Shown: piece after piece, positions 38,241 to 46,362 of the stretch
Position numbering within the stretch: position 1 is the first letter of the stretch
How the letters are laid out: every line of letters begins with the position of its first letter
Origin: Pseudomonas sp. P8_241
GTDB lineage: Bacteria; Pseudomonadota; Gammaproteobacteria; Pseudomonadales; Pseudomonadaceae
Length of the DNA stretch: 64,000 nt
Direction: 5' to 3'
Assembly: GCF_034008315.1 (NCBI RefSeq)
Contig: NZ_CP125377.1
Span: 1,562,001 to 1,626,000, forward strand
The notes under the pieces: generated by a model
Database searches by the model: none
The model's input: only the letters and a program-made list of their open reading frames with translations
What the model was told of the DNA's origin: nothing
Translations under genes and position numbers: made by a program

Positions 38241-38692
38241 AACTCTGGGTATTGCGTCATGGTGAAGCTGTACCGCACGGTTCCCGCCCCCACGATTCGG
38301 AGCGGGAATTGACGGATCACGGCCGCAAGGAAGTGCTGAAAAGTGCCGCGCTGTTGATGGGGCAACCATTGACGGCAATCTACGCCAGCCCTTATCTGCG
38401 CGCGCAACAGACTGCGCAACTGGTGCGTGAGGCATTGGGGTTCGAGCCGGAAATTCGCACCGTCGAATGGCTGACGCCTGACACCGAGCCGGACAAGGTG
38501 GCCGAGCAAATGGTGGCTGTGAGCGATGTGCTGCTGGTCAGCCACAATCCGCTGGTGGGAAATTTGTTGAGTTACCTGGAACACGGCGCGGGGCATCCGC
38601 CGGAGCGAGTCAGCACCGCCGGGCTGGCCGAGCTCTCGGGCGCGGAACTGATTGTCGGCTCGATGAAGCTCAACGGCATCAAGCACCCGTAG
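38237..38692 (+). CDS. sixA: Phosphohistidine phosphatase SixA
   Basis: A 151-residue histidine phosphatase. The catalytic RHG motif is LRHGEAVPHG with His8, and a second His lies in LLVSHNPLVGNLLS. In E. coli SixA removes phosphate from HPt domains of hybrid kinases such as ArcB and from the PTS-Ntr protein NPr (established). Coupled to the DUF4389 gene by a four-base overlap. Given two hybrid kinases in this window, a phosphorelay target is possible but not shown. A degenerate half-repeat follows. Confidence 0.9.
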   Translation: MKLWVLRHGEAVPHGSRPHDSERELTDHGRKEVLKSAALLMGQPLTAIYASPYLRAQQTAQLVREALGFEPEIRTVEWLTPDTEPDKVAEQMVAVSDVLLVSHNPLVGNLLSYLEHGAGHPPERVSTAGLAELSGAELIVGSMKLNGIKHP

Positions 38693-38696
38693 ACGC

Positions 38697-38726
38697 AAAG
38701 ATCGCAGCCTGCGGCCCTCCTACAGG
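38697..38726. repeat. Half unit of the GATCGCAGCC-type repeat
   Basis: AAAGATCGCAGCCTGCGGCC followed by CTCCTACAGG; same family as the hairpin at 59059-59144, but without its inverted partner. Confidence 0.75.
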
Positions 38727-38737
38727 CGACTTAAAAA

Positions 38738-38765
38738 AGTCAACCAAGCACTTGCTTGGTTGACT
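38738..38765. promoter_or_regulatory. Perfect 28-bp palindrome upstream of acyl-CoA synthetase gene
   Basis: Two 13-base arms AGTCAACCAAGCA and TGCTTGGTTGACT flank a central CT, 35 bases before the ATG. The size and symmetry fit a TetR-family operator. On the minus strand it is followed by a T6 tract, so a weak terminator is an alternative, although no minus-strand gene reads into it. Confidence 0.75.
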
Positions 38766-38800
38766 ACGCTTGCTCCAGACCAAAAAAACAGGAGCGAGTC

Positions 38801-40456
38801 ATGTCTGCTGCTTTTCGTTTGCCTCTGGACGTTTTCTACGAACGTGAGGCCCGGCATCCGCGCCAACGCTTTTTGGTCCAGCCTGTCGGCGGTGGTCAGG
38901 TTGAAACCCTGACCTGGGGGGATGTCGGTCATCAGGCCCGCTGCGCTGCGCATTGGCTGCGAGCGCGCGAGTTACCGCTAGGCAGCCACGTTGCCCTGAT
39001 TTCGAAAAACTGTGCGCACTGGATCATTGCCGACCTGGCGATCTGGATGGCCGGGCATGTCTCGGTACCGCTGTACCCCAACCTCACCGCCGAGACCGTT
39101 GCCCAGGTCCTCGAACACTCAGAAGCGGCGCTGGTCTTCATTGGCAAACTCGACGATTGGCCAGGGATGTCTCGTGGGGTTCACCCTGACTTGCCGACCA
39201 TCAGTCTGCCGCTGCATCCGCCCGGCACCTTCGATTTCAGCTGGGCCGATCTGCAACGCTGCTCGCCCATCCAGGACGATCCCAGGCCGGCCGCCGATCA
39301 ACTTGCCACCATCATTTACACCTCCGGCACCACCGGCATGCCCAAAGGCGTGATGCACAGTTTTGGCAATCTGGGCTTTGCTACCACGCGCGGCACTTCA
39401 CTGTTCGGCCTCAATGAGTCGGACCGGCTGCTTTCCTATCTGCCGCTGTGCCATGTGGCGGAGCGGATGTTTGTTGAATTGGCCTCGATTTATACCGGCC
39501 AAACAGTGTTTTTTGCTGAAAGCCTCGAGACCTTCCTCACGGATTTACAGCGAGCGCGGCCCACTGCGCTGTTTGGTGTCCCGCGGATCTGGACCAAATT
39601 CCAGATGGGTGTGTACAGCAAGATCCCGGCAAAGCGCCTGGATTTTCTTCTCGGACTTCCATTCATAGGCAAGCGGGTAGGGCATAAAGTCCTGGCCGGC
39701 CTAGGACTCGACGCCTTGCGCATCGCACTTTCCGGGGCCGCTCCTGTGCCGCAGACCTTGCTGCTGTGGTACCGCAAACTGGGCCTGGATGTGCTGGAGG
39801 TTTACGGCATGACCGAAAGCTGCGGTTACTCGCATATCTGCCTGCCTGGCCAGAACAAACCGGGCTGGATCGGCAAGCCATGCCCGGAAGTCGAGGTGCG
39901 GATAGCCGAGACAGGGGAGGTCTTGGTGCGCAGTGGCGCGACCATGCTCGGGTATTACAAGGAGCCGGAAAAAACTGCTGACACCATCACCGAAGACGGA
40001 TTTCTGCGCACCGGTGACAAAGGCGAGGAAGACGCCGAAGGCAACCTGCGTCTGACTGGACGGCTGAAGGAAATCTTCAAGACCAGCAAGGGCAAATACG
40101 TGGCCCCTGCGCCGATTGAAAACCGCTTGGCGGTGCACTCGCGCATCGAACAGGTTTGCGTGGTCGGGGATGGCTTGAGTGCGCCGCTGGGCTTGTGTGT
40201 GCTCTCTGCCGTCGGGCAGCAGGAGGCACGGGCGGGGTTGCATTCCAGCCTGGAAAAACTGCTGGAAGAGGTCAACGCGCTGCTCGATAAGCACGAACGT
40301 CTGCGCAGCCTTGTGGTGGTCAAGGATAGCTGGGCAGTAGAGAACGGTTTTCTCACGCCGACCCTGAAGATCAAGCGCAATGTGATCGAAGCCGCGTATG
40401 GAGAGCGTTTTGAAGAGTGGAGCGAGCGCAGTGAGGCGGTGCTGTGGCAGGATTGA
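38801..40456 (+). CDS. AMP-dependent acyl-CoA synthetase (long-chain type)
   Basis: A 551-residue ANL-superfamily enzyme that activates a carboxylic acid, probably a fatty acid, to its CoA thioester through an acyl-AMP. Seen: P-loop IIYTSGTTGMPKGVMHS near 173-189, YLPLCHVAER, VYGMTESCGYS and the hinge region LRTGDKGEEDAEGNLRLTGR, then KEIFKTSKGKYVAPAPIE, which resembles long-chain acyl-CoA ligases (FadD15/ACSL type). ATG 38801 with AGGAG six bases upstream is chosen over an in-frame ATG that overlaps the palindrome. Followed at 32 bases by a thioesterase, suggesting one acyl-CoA-handling unit. Confidence 0.9.
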   Translation: MSAAFRLPLDVFYEREARHPRQRFLVQPVGGGQVETLTWGDVGHQARCAAHWLRARELPLGSHVALISKNCAHWIIADLAIWMAGHVSVPLYPNLTAETVAQVLEHSEAALVFIGKLDDWPGMSRGVHPDLPTISLPLHPPGTFDFSWADLQRCSPIQDDPRPAADQLATIIYTSGTTGMPKGVMHSFGNLGFATTRGTSLFGLNESDRLLSYLPLCHVAERMFVELASIYTGQTVFFAESLETFLTDLQRARPTALFGVPRIWTKFQMGVYSKIPAKRLDFLLGLPFIGKRVGHKVLAGLGLDALRIALSGAAPVPQTLLLWYRKLGLDVLEVYGMTESCGYSHICLPGQNKPGWIGKPCPEVEVRIAETGEVLVRSGATMLGYYKEPEKTADTITEDGFLRTGDKGEEDAEGNLRLTGRLKEIFKTSKGKYVAPAPIENRLAVHSRIEQVCVVGDGLSAPLGLCVLSAVGQQEARAGLHSSLEKLLEEVNALLDKHERLRSLVVVKDSWAVENGFLTPTLKIKRNVIEAAYGERFEEWSERSEAVLWQD

Positions 40457-40488
40457 TCCACGAACAAAACCAACAAGGAAAATCTGCA

Positions 40489-40932
40489 ATGAGCCTGTGG
40501 CGTACCACTCCCAATATCGAGCAGTTGAACTTAATCCAGAAAAACACCATCGGCGAAGTGCTGGACATACGTTTCGAAGCCTTCGACGAAGAGTCGCTGA
40601 CGGCCAGCATGGTCATCGACCATCGCACTCATCAGCCTTATGGTCTGCTGCATGGCGGCGCCTCGGTGGTGCTGGCCGAGTCGGTCGGTTCCATGGCCAG
40701 CTACCTGTGCATCGACACCAGCAAGTTTTATTGCGTGGGTCTGGAAGTCAACGCCAACCACTTGCGCGGCTTGCGCAGCGGGCGCGTGACGGCGGTGGCC
40801 AAGCCAATCCACATTGGCCGTACGACACATGTCTGGGACATCCGTTTGACCAGCGACGAGGGCAAGTCCAGTTGTGTGTCGCGACTGACGATGGCTGTGG
40901 TGCCGTTGGGTGAAAATCCGCCTGCCCGTTGA
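40489..40932 (+). CDS. Hot-dog acyl-CoA thioesterase (MenI/YdiI-like)
   Basis: A 147-residue PaaI/MenI-type thioesterase. The motif QPYGLLHGGASVVLAESVGS holds His55 and Glu64, equal to the catalytic pair of E. coli YdiI/MenI; LEVNANHLRG and KPIHIGRTTHVWDI also match. It hydrolyses aromatic or aliphatic acyl-CoA; without menaquinone genes nearby, a general acyl-CoA housekeeping role with the adjacent acyl-CoA synthetase is more likely. The start at ATG 40489 follows AAGGAAA; an upstream in-frame start would overlap the synthetase. Confidence 0.88.
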   Translation: MSLWRTTPNIEQLNLIQKNTIGEVLDIRFEAFDEESLTASMVIDHRTHQPYGLLHGGASVVLAESVGSMASYLCIDTSKFYCVGLEVNANHLRGLRSGRVTAVAKPIHIGRTTHVWDIRLTSDEGKSSCVSRLTMAVVPLGENPPAR

Positions 40933-40945
40933 AACCTGCGTTCGT

Positions 40946-41046
40946 CTGTAGGAGCGAGCTCGCTCGCGATGGTCGCTAACGATAACGCGGGTTACCGGGA
41001 AAACGCGGTGCGCTTGAGTTCATCGCGAGCCAGCTCGCTCCTACAG
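40946..41046. repeat. REP inverted pair
   Basis: CTGTAGGAGCGAGCTCGCTC and inverse GAGCCAGCTCGCTCCTACAG flank about 60 bases after the thioesterase gene. Confidence 0.9.
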
Positions 41047-41158
41047 GGATCGGTATTCGTATGGCCGGACTGTCATCATTCCTGTCAGTTACGGTCATTG
41101 CTGCCGGACGCTCTCTTGCGGACAATCAACGCCTGTTCTCGCTCATGGATTTGCAGGT

Positions 41159-41959
41159 ATGTCGCAACAGATATTTTTCGCCCACGCCAACGGTTTTCCT
41201 TCCGGAACCTACGGCAAACTGTTTGCGGCGCTGGCGCCCGAGTATCAGGTGACGCATCTGGAGCAGCACGCCCATGATCCGCGTTTCCCGGCGGACGATA
41301 ACTGGTACAACCTGGTGGATGAGCTGATTCATCACCTGCAGCAACAGTCGGAACCGGTGTGGGGCGTGGGCCATTCCTTCGGTGGGGTTCTGCATCTGCA
41401 TGCGGCGCTGCGTTGCCCCGAGCTGTATCGAGGCGTGGTCATGCTTGATTCGCCAGTACTGACCCGCACTGATCAATGGGTCATTCGTGCGGCCAAGCGC
41501 TTTGGTTTCATTGATCGATTGACACCGGCCGGGCGCACGTTGGGTCGACGAGAGGAGTTTTCCGACCTCGAAAGCGCCCGTCGCTATTTCGCCGGCAAAA
41601 CCCTGTTTCGCAGCTTCGACCCGGAATGCTTCGATGCGTACCTGCACTACGGATTGCACAAGGTTGGCGACAAGCTGCGCCTGCGTTTCGATCCTGCGAC
41701 GGAAATCAGTATCTACCGCGGCGTGCCGCACACCAGTCCTGGCAGAACGCGCCAGTTGAAGGTGCCGCTGGCAGTGGTTCGCGGAAATAAAAGCAAGGTA
41801 GTGATGCGTCATCACGCCAGTTCCGTCGGGCGCATGCCGTTGGGTGAGTCCCTGAGCATGCCTGGTGGCCATATGTTTCCCCTCGAACGCCCGCAGGACA
41901 CCGCCGCAATGCTCAAGGGCCTGTTCGATCGCTGGGTTGGCCGTCAGGATTGCGCATGA
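41159..41959 (+). CDS. Alpha/beta hydrolase
   Basis: A 266-residue serine hydrolase fold protein without a signal peptide. The oxyanion segment FFAHANGFPSGTY near residues 6-18 replaces the classical HGxG, the nucleophile is Ser73 in GVGHSFGG, and the triad His is likely in MPGGHMFPLERP. The substrate is unknown; esters or thioesters are possible. It overlaps the next hydrolase gene by four bases (ATGA). It is the first of four genes, ending with the DUF4892 gene, that are conserved together in P. aeruginosa as I recall (PA1621-PA1624). Confidence 0.88.
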   Translation: MSQQIFFAHANGFPSGTYGKLFAALAPEYQVTHLEQHAHDPRFPADDNWYNLVDELIHHLQQQSEPVWGVGHSFGGVLHLHAALRCPELYRGVVMLDSPVLTRTDQWVIRAAKRFGFIDRLTPAGRTLGRREEFSDLESARRYFAGKTLFRSFDPECFDAYLHYGLHKVGDKLRLRFDPATEISIYRGVPHTSPGRTRQLKVPLAVVRGNKSKVVMRHHASSVGRMPLGESLSMPGGHMFPLERPQDTAAMLKGLFDRWVGRQDCA

Positions 41960-42810
41960 GCAAGGTCGTCGAGGAAGTCCGTCTGAGCCTGCCGCACATC
42001 GAGCTGGCGGCGCACTTGTTCGGCCCTGAAAACGGATTGCCGGTGATTGCCTTGCACGGCTGGCTGGACAACGCCAACAGTTTCTCCCGCCTGGCGCCCA
42101 AGCTCAAAGGTTTGCGCATCATTGCCCTGGACATGGCCGGTCACGGTCATTCCGGGCATCGTCCGGCAGGGGCTGGCTATGCAATGTGGGACTACGCCCA
42201 CGATGTGCTGCAAGTGGCCGAACAACTCGGACTCAAGCGGTTTGCGCTGCTGGGGCACTCCATGGGCGCCATCGCTTCGTTGATTATCGCCGGTTCCTTG
42301 CCGGAGCGAGTGACCCATCTGGCCTTGATCGACGGCCTCATTCCTCCTACAGACAACGTTGAAAATGCCGCCGAGCGCATGGGTATGGCCCTGCAAGCGC
42401 AACTGGACCTGCGGGAAAAACGCAAACCGGTGTACAACACGCTCGAGCGCGCCATCGAAGCGCGCATGAAAGGTGTGGTGGCTGTCAGCCGTGAAGCAGC
42501 CGAACTGTTGGCCCAGCGTGGGCTCATGCCGGTGCCGGGCGGTTACACCTGGCGCACTGACAATCGCCTGACGCTGCCATCGCCGCTGCGTCTTACAACC
42601 GAACAGGCGATGGCGTTCGTCCAGCGAATCAGGTGTCCTGCAAAACTGGTGGTGGCTGCCGACGGTATGCTCGCCCGACAAACGGAGTTGCTCAAGCGTC
42701 TACCCTTTAGCCGTGAACAGCTGCCAGGCGGCCATCATCTACACCTGAATGATGAGACCGGTGCCGATCTTGTCGCAGACTGTTTCAATCGGTTCTTCGC
42801 CATTCCTTGA
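41956..42810 (+). CDS. Alpha/beta hydrolase
   Basis: A 284-residue serine hydrolase of the epoxide hydrolase/esterase-like group. Oxyanion [11 protein letters not shown] at about 34-44, nucleophile Ser102 in [11 protein letters not shown] and His in [11 protein letters not shown]. The ATG at 41956 lies within the stop of the preceding hydrolase, so coupling is certain; two codons earlier another ATG is possible. Two hydrolases of different oxyanion type in tandem are unusual and may act in sequence on one substrate, which is only an inference. No pathway is evident. Confidence 0.88.
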   Translation: MSKVVEEVRLSLPHIELAAHLFGPENGLPVIALHGWLDNANSFSRLAPKLKGLRIIALDMAGHGHSGHRPAGAGYAMWDYAHDVLQVAEQLGLKRFALLGHSMGAIASLIIAGSLPERVTHLALIDGLIPPTDNVENAAERMGMALQAQLDLREKRKPVYNTLERAIEARMKGVVAVSREAAELLAQRGLMPVPGGYTWRTDNRLTLPSPLRLTTEQAMAFVQRIRCPAKLVVAADGMLARQTELLKRLPFSREQLPGGHHLHLNDETGADLVADCFNRFFAIP

Positions 42811-42860
42811 CTTGCACCGGGCAACTGTCGAGGCTGGGCGGGTTGAAATGGGAGACAACC

Positions 42861-43520
42861 ATGATAGATCTCTACACCGCTGCGACCCCGAATGGCCACA
42901 AGGTCTCTATCGTGCTCGAGGAACTCGGCCTGCCCTATACGGTGCATGCCTTGAGTTTCGACAAAAAGGAACAGAAATCCCCGGACTTCCTCAAGATCAA
43001 CCCCAATGGCCGGATTCCGGCGATTGTCGACCGCGCCAACGGCGATTTTGCCGTATTCGAGTCCGGCGCTATCCTGATTTACCTTGCTGAAATGACCGGA
43101 AAACTGTTGCCTGCCGACCCCAAGGGGCGCTCGGTGGTGTTGCAGTGGCTGATGTTCCAGATGGGTGGGATCGGGCCGATGCAGGGGCAGGCCAACGTGT
43201 TTTTCCGGTATTTTCCGGAAAGACTGCAGGGCGCCATTGACCGTTATCAACACGAAACCCGGCGCCTTTACGAGGTGCTTGATACTCGTCTGCAAACCGT
43301 GGAGTTTCTTGCCGGCGAATACAGCATTGCCGACATCGCGACGTTTCCATGGGTGCGGGGCTACGAGTGGTCAGGCGTCTCGGTGGACGGCTTGACGGCG
43401 TTGCAACGCTGGATGGCAACCATGGAGGCGCGTGCGGCGGTGCAGCGTGGTTTGCAGGTGCCTCAGCGCGCCGATGAAGCCAGTATCGTCAAGGGTGCCC
43501 AGGCCATGCTGATCCGATGA
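42861..43520 (+). CDS. Glutathione S-transferase family protein (YfcG/Ure2-like)
   Basis: A 219-residue two-domain protein: N-terminal thioredoxin fold with [18 protein letters not shown] and the glutathione-binding [13 protein letters not shown], then an all-helical domain with [14 protein letters not shown]. The pattern of Thr/Asn near residues 5-9 instead of a catalytic Tyr or Ser fits the YfcG/Ure2p group of disulfide reductases (established for E. coli YfcG). GGGAGA precedes ATG 42861; the upstream extension is not conserved. It overlaps the DUF4892 gene by four bases. Confidence 0.88.
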   Translation: MIDLYTAATPNGHKVSIVLEELGLPYTVHALSFDKKEQKSPDFLKINPNGRIPAIVDRANGDFAVFESGAILIYLAEMTGKLLPADPKGRSVVLQWLMFQMGGIGPMQGQANVFFRYFPERLQGAIDRYQHETRRLYEVLDTRLQTVEFLAGEYSIADIATFPWVRGYEWSGVSVDGLTALQRWMATMEARAAVQRGLQVPQRADEASIVKGAQAMLIR

Positions 43521-44335
43521 GTTTATCCATGCGTTCAATCACCCTGCTGGCGCTGTGCTGTTTCAGTCCATTGTTGCTTGCCGCCGATCTACCGGGCAGT
43601 CAGGACCTGCCGATCGTGCCGCGTATGGTCGACGCCCAGATTGTCGATTACCGCCCACCGGCGGAACTGGAGCGGATCTACCCGCTGGGCTCGATTCGTA
43701 AAATCAGCGGCCAATTGCGTTTCGATGGCCAGGTCAGCGCCCGAGGGCAGGCCACTTCGGTGACCTACGAGCTGCCGCCGGAACACACATCCAACGACGC
43801 CTTCACTGCCGCCCGCGAAGCCTTGCAGAAGCAGGACGCGCAATTGCTGTTCTGGTGCCAGGCCCGTGATTGCGGTGAAAGCAGCCTGTGGGCCAATGAA
43901 GTCTTCGGCAACGCCAAGTTGTATGGCGCCGATGATCAGCAAGCCTATTTGCTGTTGCGCCTGGCAGCACCACAGGACAACACGCTGGTGGCGCTTTACA
44001 GCATCACCCGTGGCAATCGCAAAGCCTACCTGCATGTCGAACAGTTCAACGCTTCGGCGCCGCTGGGCGATCTGCTGCCAACGTCTGCGACCTTGCTGCG
44101 TGAACTCAAAAGCACCGGTGAACTCGATTTTCCGAAACTGACCGAGGCGCCTGACGAGACCTGGCTGCGCCTGATTTCCCGGGGGCTGAACCTGGACACC
44201 ACGCTGCGGGTCAGTATTTCCGGGGCCAATGCCGAGGCCTGGCGTCAGGCCTTGATCACACAAGGTGTGAGGACGGCCAGAATGGAAACCGGCAGTGCCG
44301 ACGGCTCTGGCCTGCACATCGAACTATTGCGGTAG
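43517..44335 (+). CDS. DUF4892 family periplasmic protein
   Basis: A 272-residue exported protein with a signal peptide (cleavage near LLLAAD, about residue 22). The body starts with [16 protein letters not shown] and ends in a beta-rich part with [12 protein letters not shown]. It agrees with the DUF4892 family, of unknown role; an outer membrane or envelope function is only suggested by export. Coupled to the GST gene by ATGA and so cotranscribed with the hydrolases, which argues for an envelope-linked metabolic or stress role. Confidence 0.83.
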   Translation: MSLSMRSITLLALCCFSPLLLAADLPGSQDLPIVPRMVDAQIVDYRPPAELERIYPLGSIRKISGQLRFDGQVSARGQATSVTYELPPEHTSNDAFTAAREALQKQDAQLLFWCQARDCGESSLWANEVFGNAKLYGADDQQAYLLLRLAAPQDNTLVALYSITRGNRKAYLHVEQFNASAPLGDLLPTSATLLRELKSTGELDFPKLTEAPDETWLRLISRGLNLDTTLRVSISGANAEAWRQALITQGVRTARMETGSADGSGLHIELLR

Positions 44336-44404
44336 GCTTTACCGGGTGAACGTGCACGCCACGTTCGCCTACTCTTTTGCTGACAGATTTTTTCGGGATT
44401 TCAA

Positions 44405-45460
44405 ATGCTCAATAACGATCGCCTGTTGGTGCAGATCCTGCTCGTGGCGCTGTTCGGCGCGAGTTTATGGGTGATGGCGCCGTTCTGGTCGGCGTTGTTC
44501 TGGGGAGCAGTGCTGGCGTTTGCCAGTTGGCCACTGATGCGATTGCTTACCCGCTGGCTCAATGGCCGCGAGTCCCTCGCGGCCGCATTGTTGACCTTCG
44601 GCTGGATGGTGCTGGTCGCGGCGCCCCTGGTTTGGCTGGGTTTCAACCTGGCGGATCATGTGCGTGATGCCACGGTATTCATCAAGGACGTTCAGGTCGA
44701 TGGTTTGCCGCATGCACCGGTGTGGCTGGGCGCTATTCCCCTGGTGGGCGAACGTCTGGTCGTAATCTGGAACAGTATCGATCAGCAGGGCGCGGCGATG
44801 ATGGTGTCGATCAAGCCGTATCTGGGGCAGGTCGGCAATTGGTTCCTGGCGCGCAGTGCGCAGATCGGTGGCGGTATTCTCGAGCTGACGCTGAGTATCG
44901 TCTTCGTGTTCTTTTTCTATCGCGACGGGCCGCGGCTGGCGGCGTTTGTTCACAGCTTGCTGGAGCGGTTGATCGGCCAGCGTGCCGGTTATTACATCGA
45001 ACTGGTGGCCGGTACGGTGCAACGAGTGGTCAACGGCGTGATCGGCACGGCGGCGGCCCAGGCAATCCTGGCGTTGATCGGTTTCCTGATTGCCGGAGTA
45101 CCGGGGGCTCTGGTGCTCGGTATCGTGACTTTCCTGCTCAGTCTGATCCCCATGGGCCCACCGCTGGTGTGGATTCCTGCCACGGCATGGCTGGCCTGGA
45201 AAGGCGAATACGGAATGGCCATGTTCCTGGGGGCCTGGGGCATGTTCATCATCAGTGGCGTCGACAACGTACTCAAGCCTTACCTGATCAGTCGCGGCGG
45301 TAATCTGCCGCTGGTCATCGTGCTGCTCGGAGTGTTTGGCGGCTTGATTGCGTTTGGCTTTATCGGCCTGTTCATCGGGCCTACTCTGCTGGCAGTGGCT
45401 TACAGCCTGTTGACTGACTGGAGCAAGAGCCAGGCGCGGGTTGAAGATCGCCGCCCCTGA
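44405..45460 (+). CDS. AI-2E family transporter (PerM/TqsA-like)
   Basis: A 351-residue integral membrane protein with about eight helices, the first pair at 8-45 and a hydrophilic loop, then FVFFFYRDGPRL, GTAAAQAILALIGFLIAGVPGALVLG, and SLIPMGPPLVWIPA near the C-terminal half. These are hallmarks of the AI-2E/PerM family; some members export autoinducer-2 (TqsA) or act as Na+/H+ antiporters, so the substrate is open. It is separated by 70 bases from the DUF4892 gene and has its own terminator. Confidence 0.88.
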   Translation: MLNNDRLLVQILLVALFGASLWVMAPFWSALFWGAVLAFASWPLMRLLTRWLNGRESLAAALLTFGWMVLVAAPLVWLGFNLADHVRDATVFIKDVQVDGLPHAPVWLGAIPLVGERLVVIWNSIDQQGAAMMVSIKPYLGQVGNWFLARSAQIGGGILELTLSIVFVFFFYRDGPRLAAFVHSLLERLIGQRAGYYIELVAGTVQRVVNGVIGTAAAQAILALIGFLIAGVPGALVLGIVTFLLSLIPMGPPLVWIPATAWLAWKGEYGMAMFLGAWGMFIISGVDNVLKPYLISRGGNLPLVIVLLGVFGGLIAFGFIGLFIGPTLLAVAYSLLTDWSKSQARVEDRRP

Positions 45461-45475
45461 GTTCCTGGAACAAAC

Positions 45476-45514
45476 AAAGCCCACTGAAGCTGTCACGAGG
45501 TCAGTGGGCTTTTT
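45476..45514 (+). terminator. Rho-independent terminator
   Basis: AGCCCACTGA stem, 13-base loop, TCAGTGGGCT, then TTTT; 15 bases after the AI-2E transporter stop. Confidence 0.9.
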
Positions 45515-45532
45515 GTTGAGGGTTCATGGCCA

Positions 45533-45595
45533 CTTCGCGAGCAAGCTTTCCTGCGTCGACGCAGATCCACTGTAGGAGCGAACTCGCTCGCGATG
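45533..45595. repeat. REP pair, diverged
   Basis: CTTCGCGAGCAAGCTTTCCT and inverse TAGGAGCGAACTCGCTCGCG, between the convergent transporter and EF-hand genes. Confidence 0.8.
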
Positions 45596-45603
45596 TGTTT
45601 GCA

Positions 45604-46251
45604 TCAAGCCGCCACGTTCAGGTGTATCCCAACGCTCGTCACATTGTCGAGCGAGTACAGCTTGCTCAAATTGGCGATCATTTTCTGTAATGCCTCGTTG
45701 CCGCTCGATTGAGCTGAGGTACTGTCAGTGTTCTGTTCACGACCCGTCTTCAAGGCTGTTATGAGTTCGTCGCTGCTGACTCCACCGCTACCATCGCTGT
45801 CCAGCGCCGTGAACAGGGTCGTGCTGTTGTCGGTGATGGTCGATGAGTCGCGGTCGCTCGCCTGCAAGGCATTCAGTTCATCGCTACTGATGACACCATC
45901 CCCGTTGGCGTCGAGAGCACTGATCAGCGCATCGGCAAGTTCGGCGTCGGCCGGTGCATTGCCGGGCGGTGGCGGCGGGGGAGCCATGGCGGCCATTTCT
46001 TCACTGCTCAGGCTGCCGCTTTCGTCGCTGTCAAGGTCGGCAAAGTTCTCGCTCAGGCTGACCAGCAAGCCATCGTCTGACTTCTGCGACAGGGCGCTAC
46101 CGAGTTCATCCTGATCCACCGAACCATCGCTGTTGCTGTCGAGCCTGGCCAGCAACTCTTCCTGGAACTGCTGGCTGCGGGCGCTGTTGGTTGCCGCGTT
46201 GCTAGTGTTGGTGCTGGTATAGCTGGTGTAGTTGCTGATGCTGCCGATCAT
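45604..46251 (-). CDS. EF-hand calcium-binding protein, four loops
   Basis: A 215-residue acidic protein with four canonical EF-hand loops: DSNSDGSVDQDE (38-49), DSDESGSLSSEE (74-85), DANGDGVISSDE (114-125) and DSDGSGGVSSDE (151-162). A run of six prolines (91-96) divides it in two calmodulin-like halves. No signal peptide or membrane helix; the N-terminus is rich in Ser, Thr and Asn. ATG 46251 with GGGAG eight bases upstream is chosen over a GTG three codons earlier. Unexported EF-hand proteins with this shape occur widely in Pseudomonas and Xanthomonas, but the target is unknown. It lies on the same strand 111 bases after a two-component pair. Confidence 0.9.
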   Translation of the reverse strand: MIGSISNYTSYTSTNTSNAATNSARSQQFQEELLARLDSNSDGSVDQDELGSALSQKSDDGLLVSLSENFADLDSDESGSLSSEEMAAMAPPPPPPGNAPADAELADALISALDANGDGVISSDELNALQASDRDSSTITDNSTTLFTALDSDGSGGVSSDELITALKTGREQNTDSTSAQSSGNEALQKMIANLSKLYSLDNVTSVGIHLNVAA

Positions 46252-46284
46252 TGGGCTCACTCCCTGGAATCGAAAACCGGTGGG

Positions 46285-46352
46285 TGTACCGGCTTATGTA
46301 GGCTCACGGGGGGAGTTGTCGCGGGTGTGTGGGGTTTGTACCGACTGGTACA
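46285..46352 (-). promoter_or_regulatory. TGTACC palindrome and repeat upstream of the EF-hand gene
   Basis: TGTACC-GACT-GGTACA is a perfect inverted repeat at 46337-46352, and a single TGTACC recurs 52 bp away at 46285-46290. Both are in the 111-bp gap between the kinase stop and the EF-hand start, so they may form an operator of that gene. Confidence 0.45.
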
Positions 46353-46362
46353 CACTGCGTAA

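Noticed and set aside
38738..38765. Treating the perfect palindrome as a terminator
   Set aside because: The stem is AT-rich in part with a 2-base loop, and the T run is on the minus strand where no gene reads in; an operator is the simpler reading.
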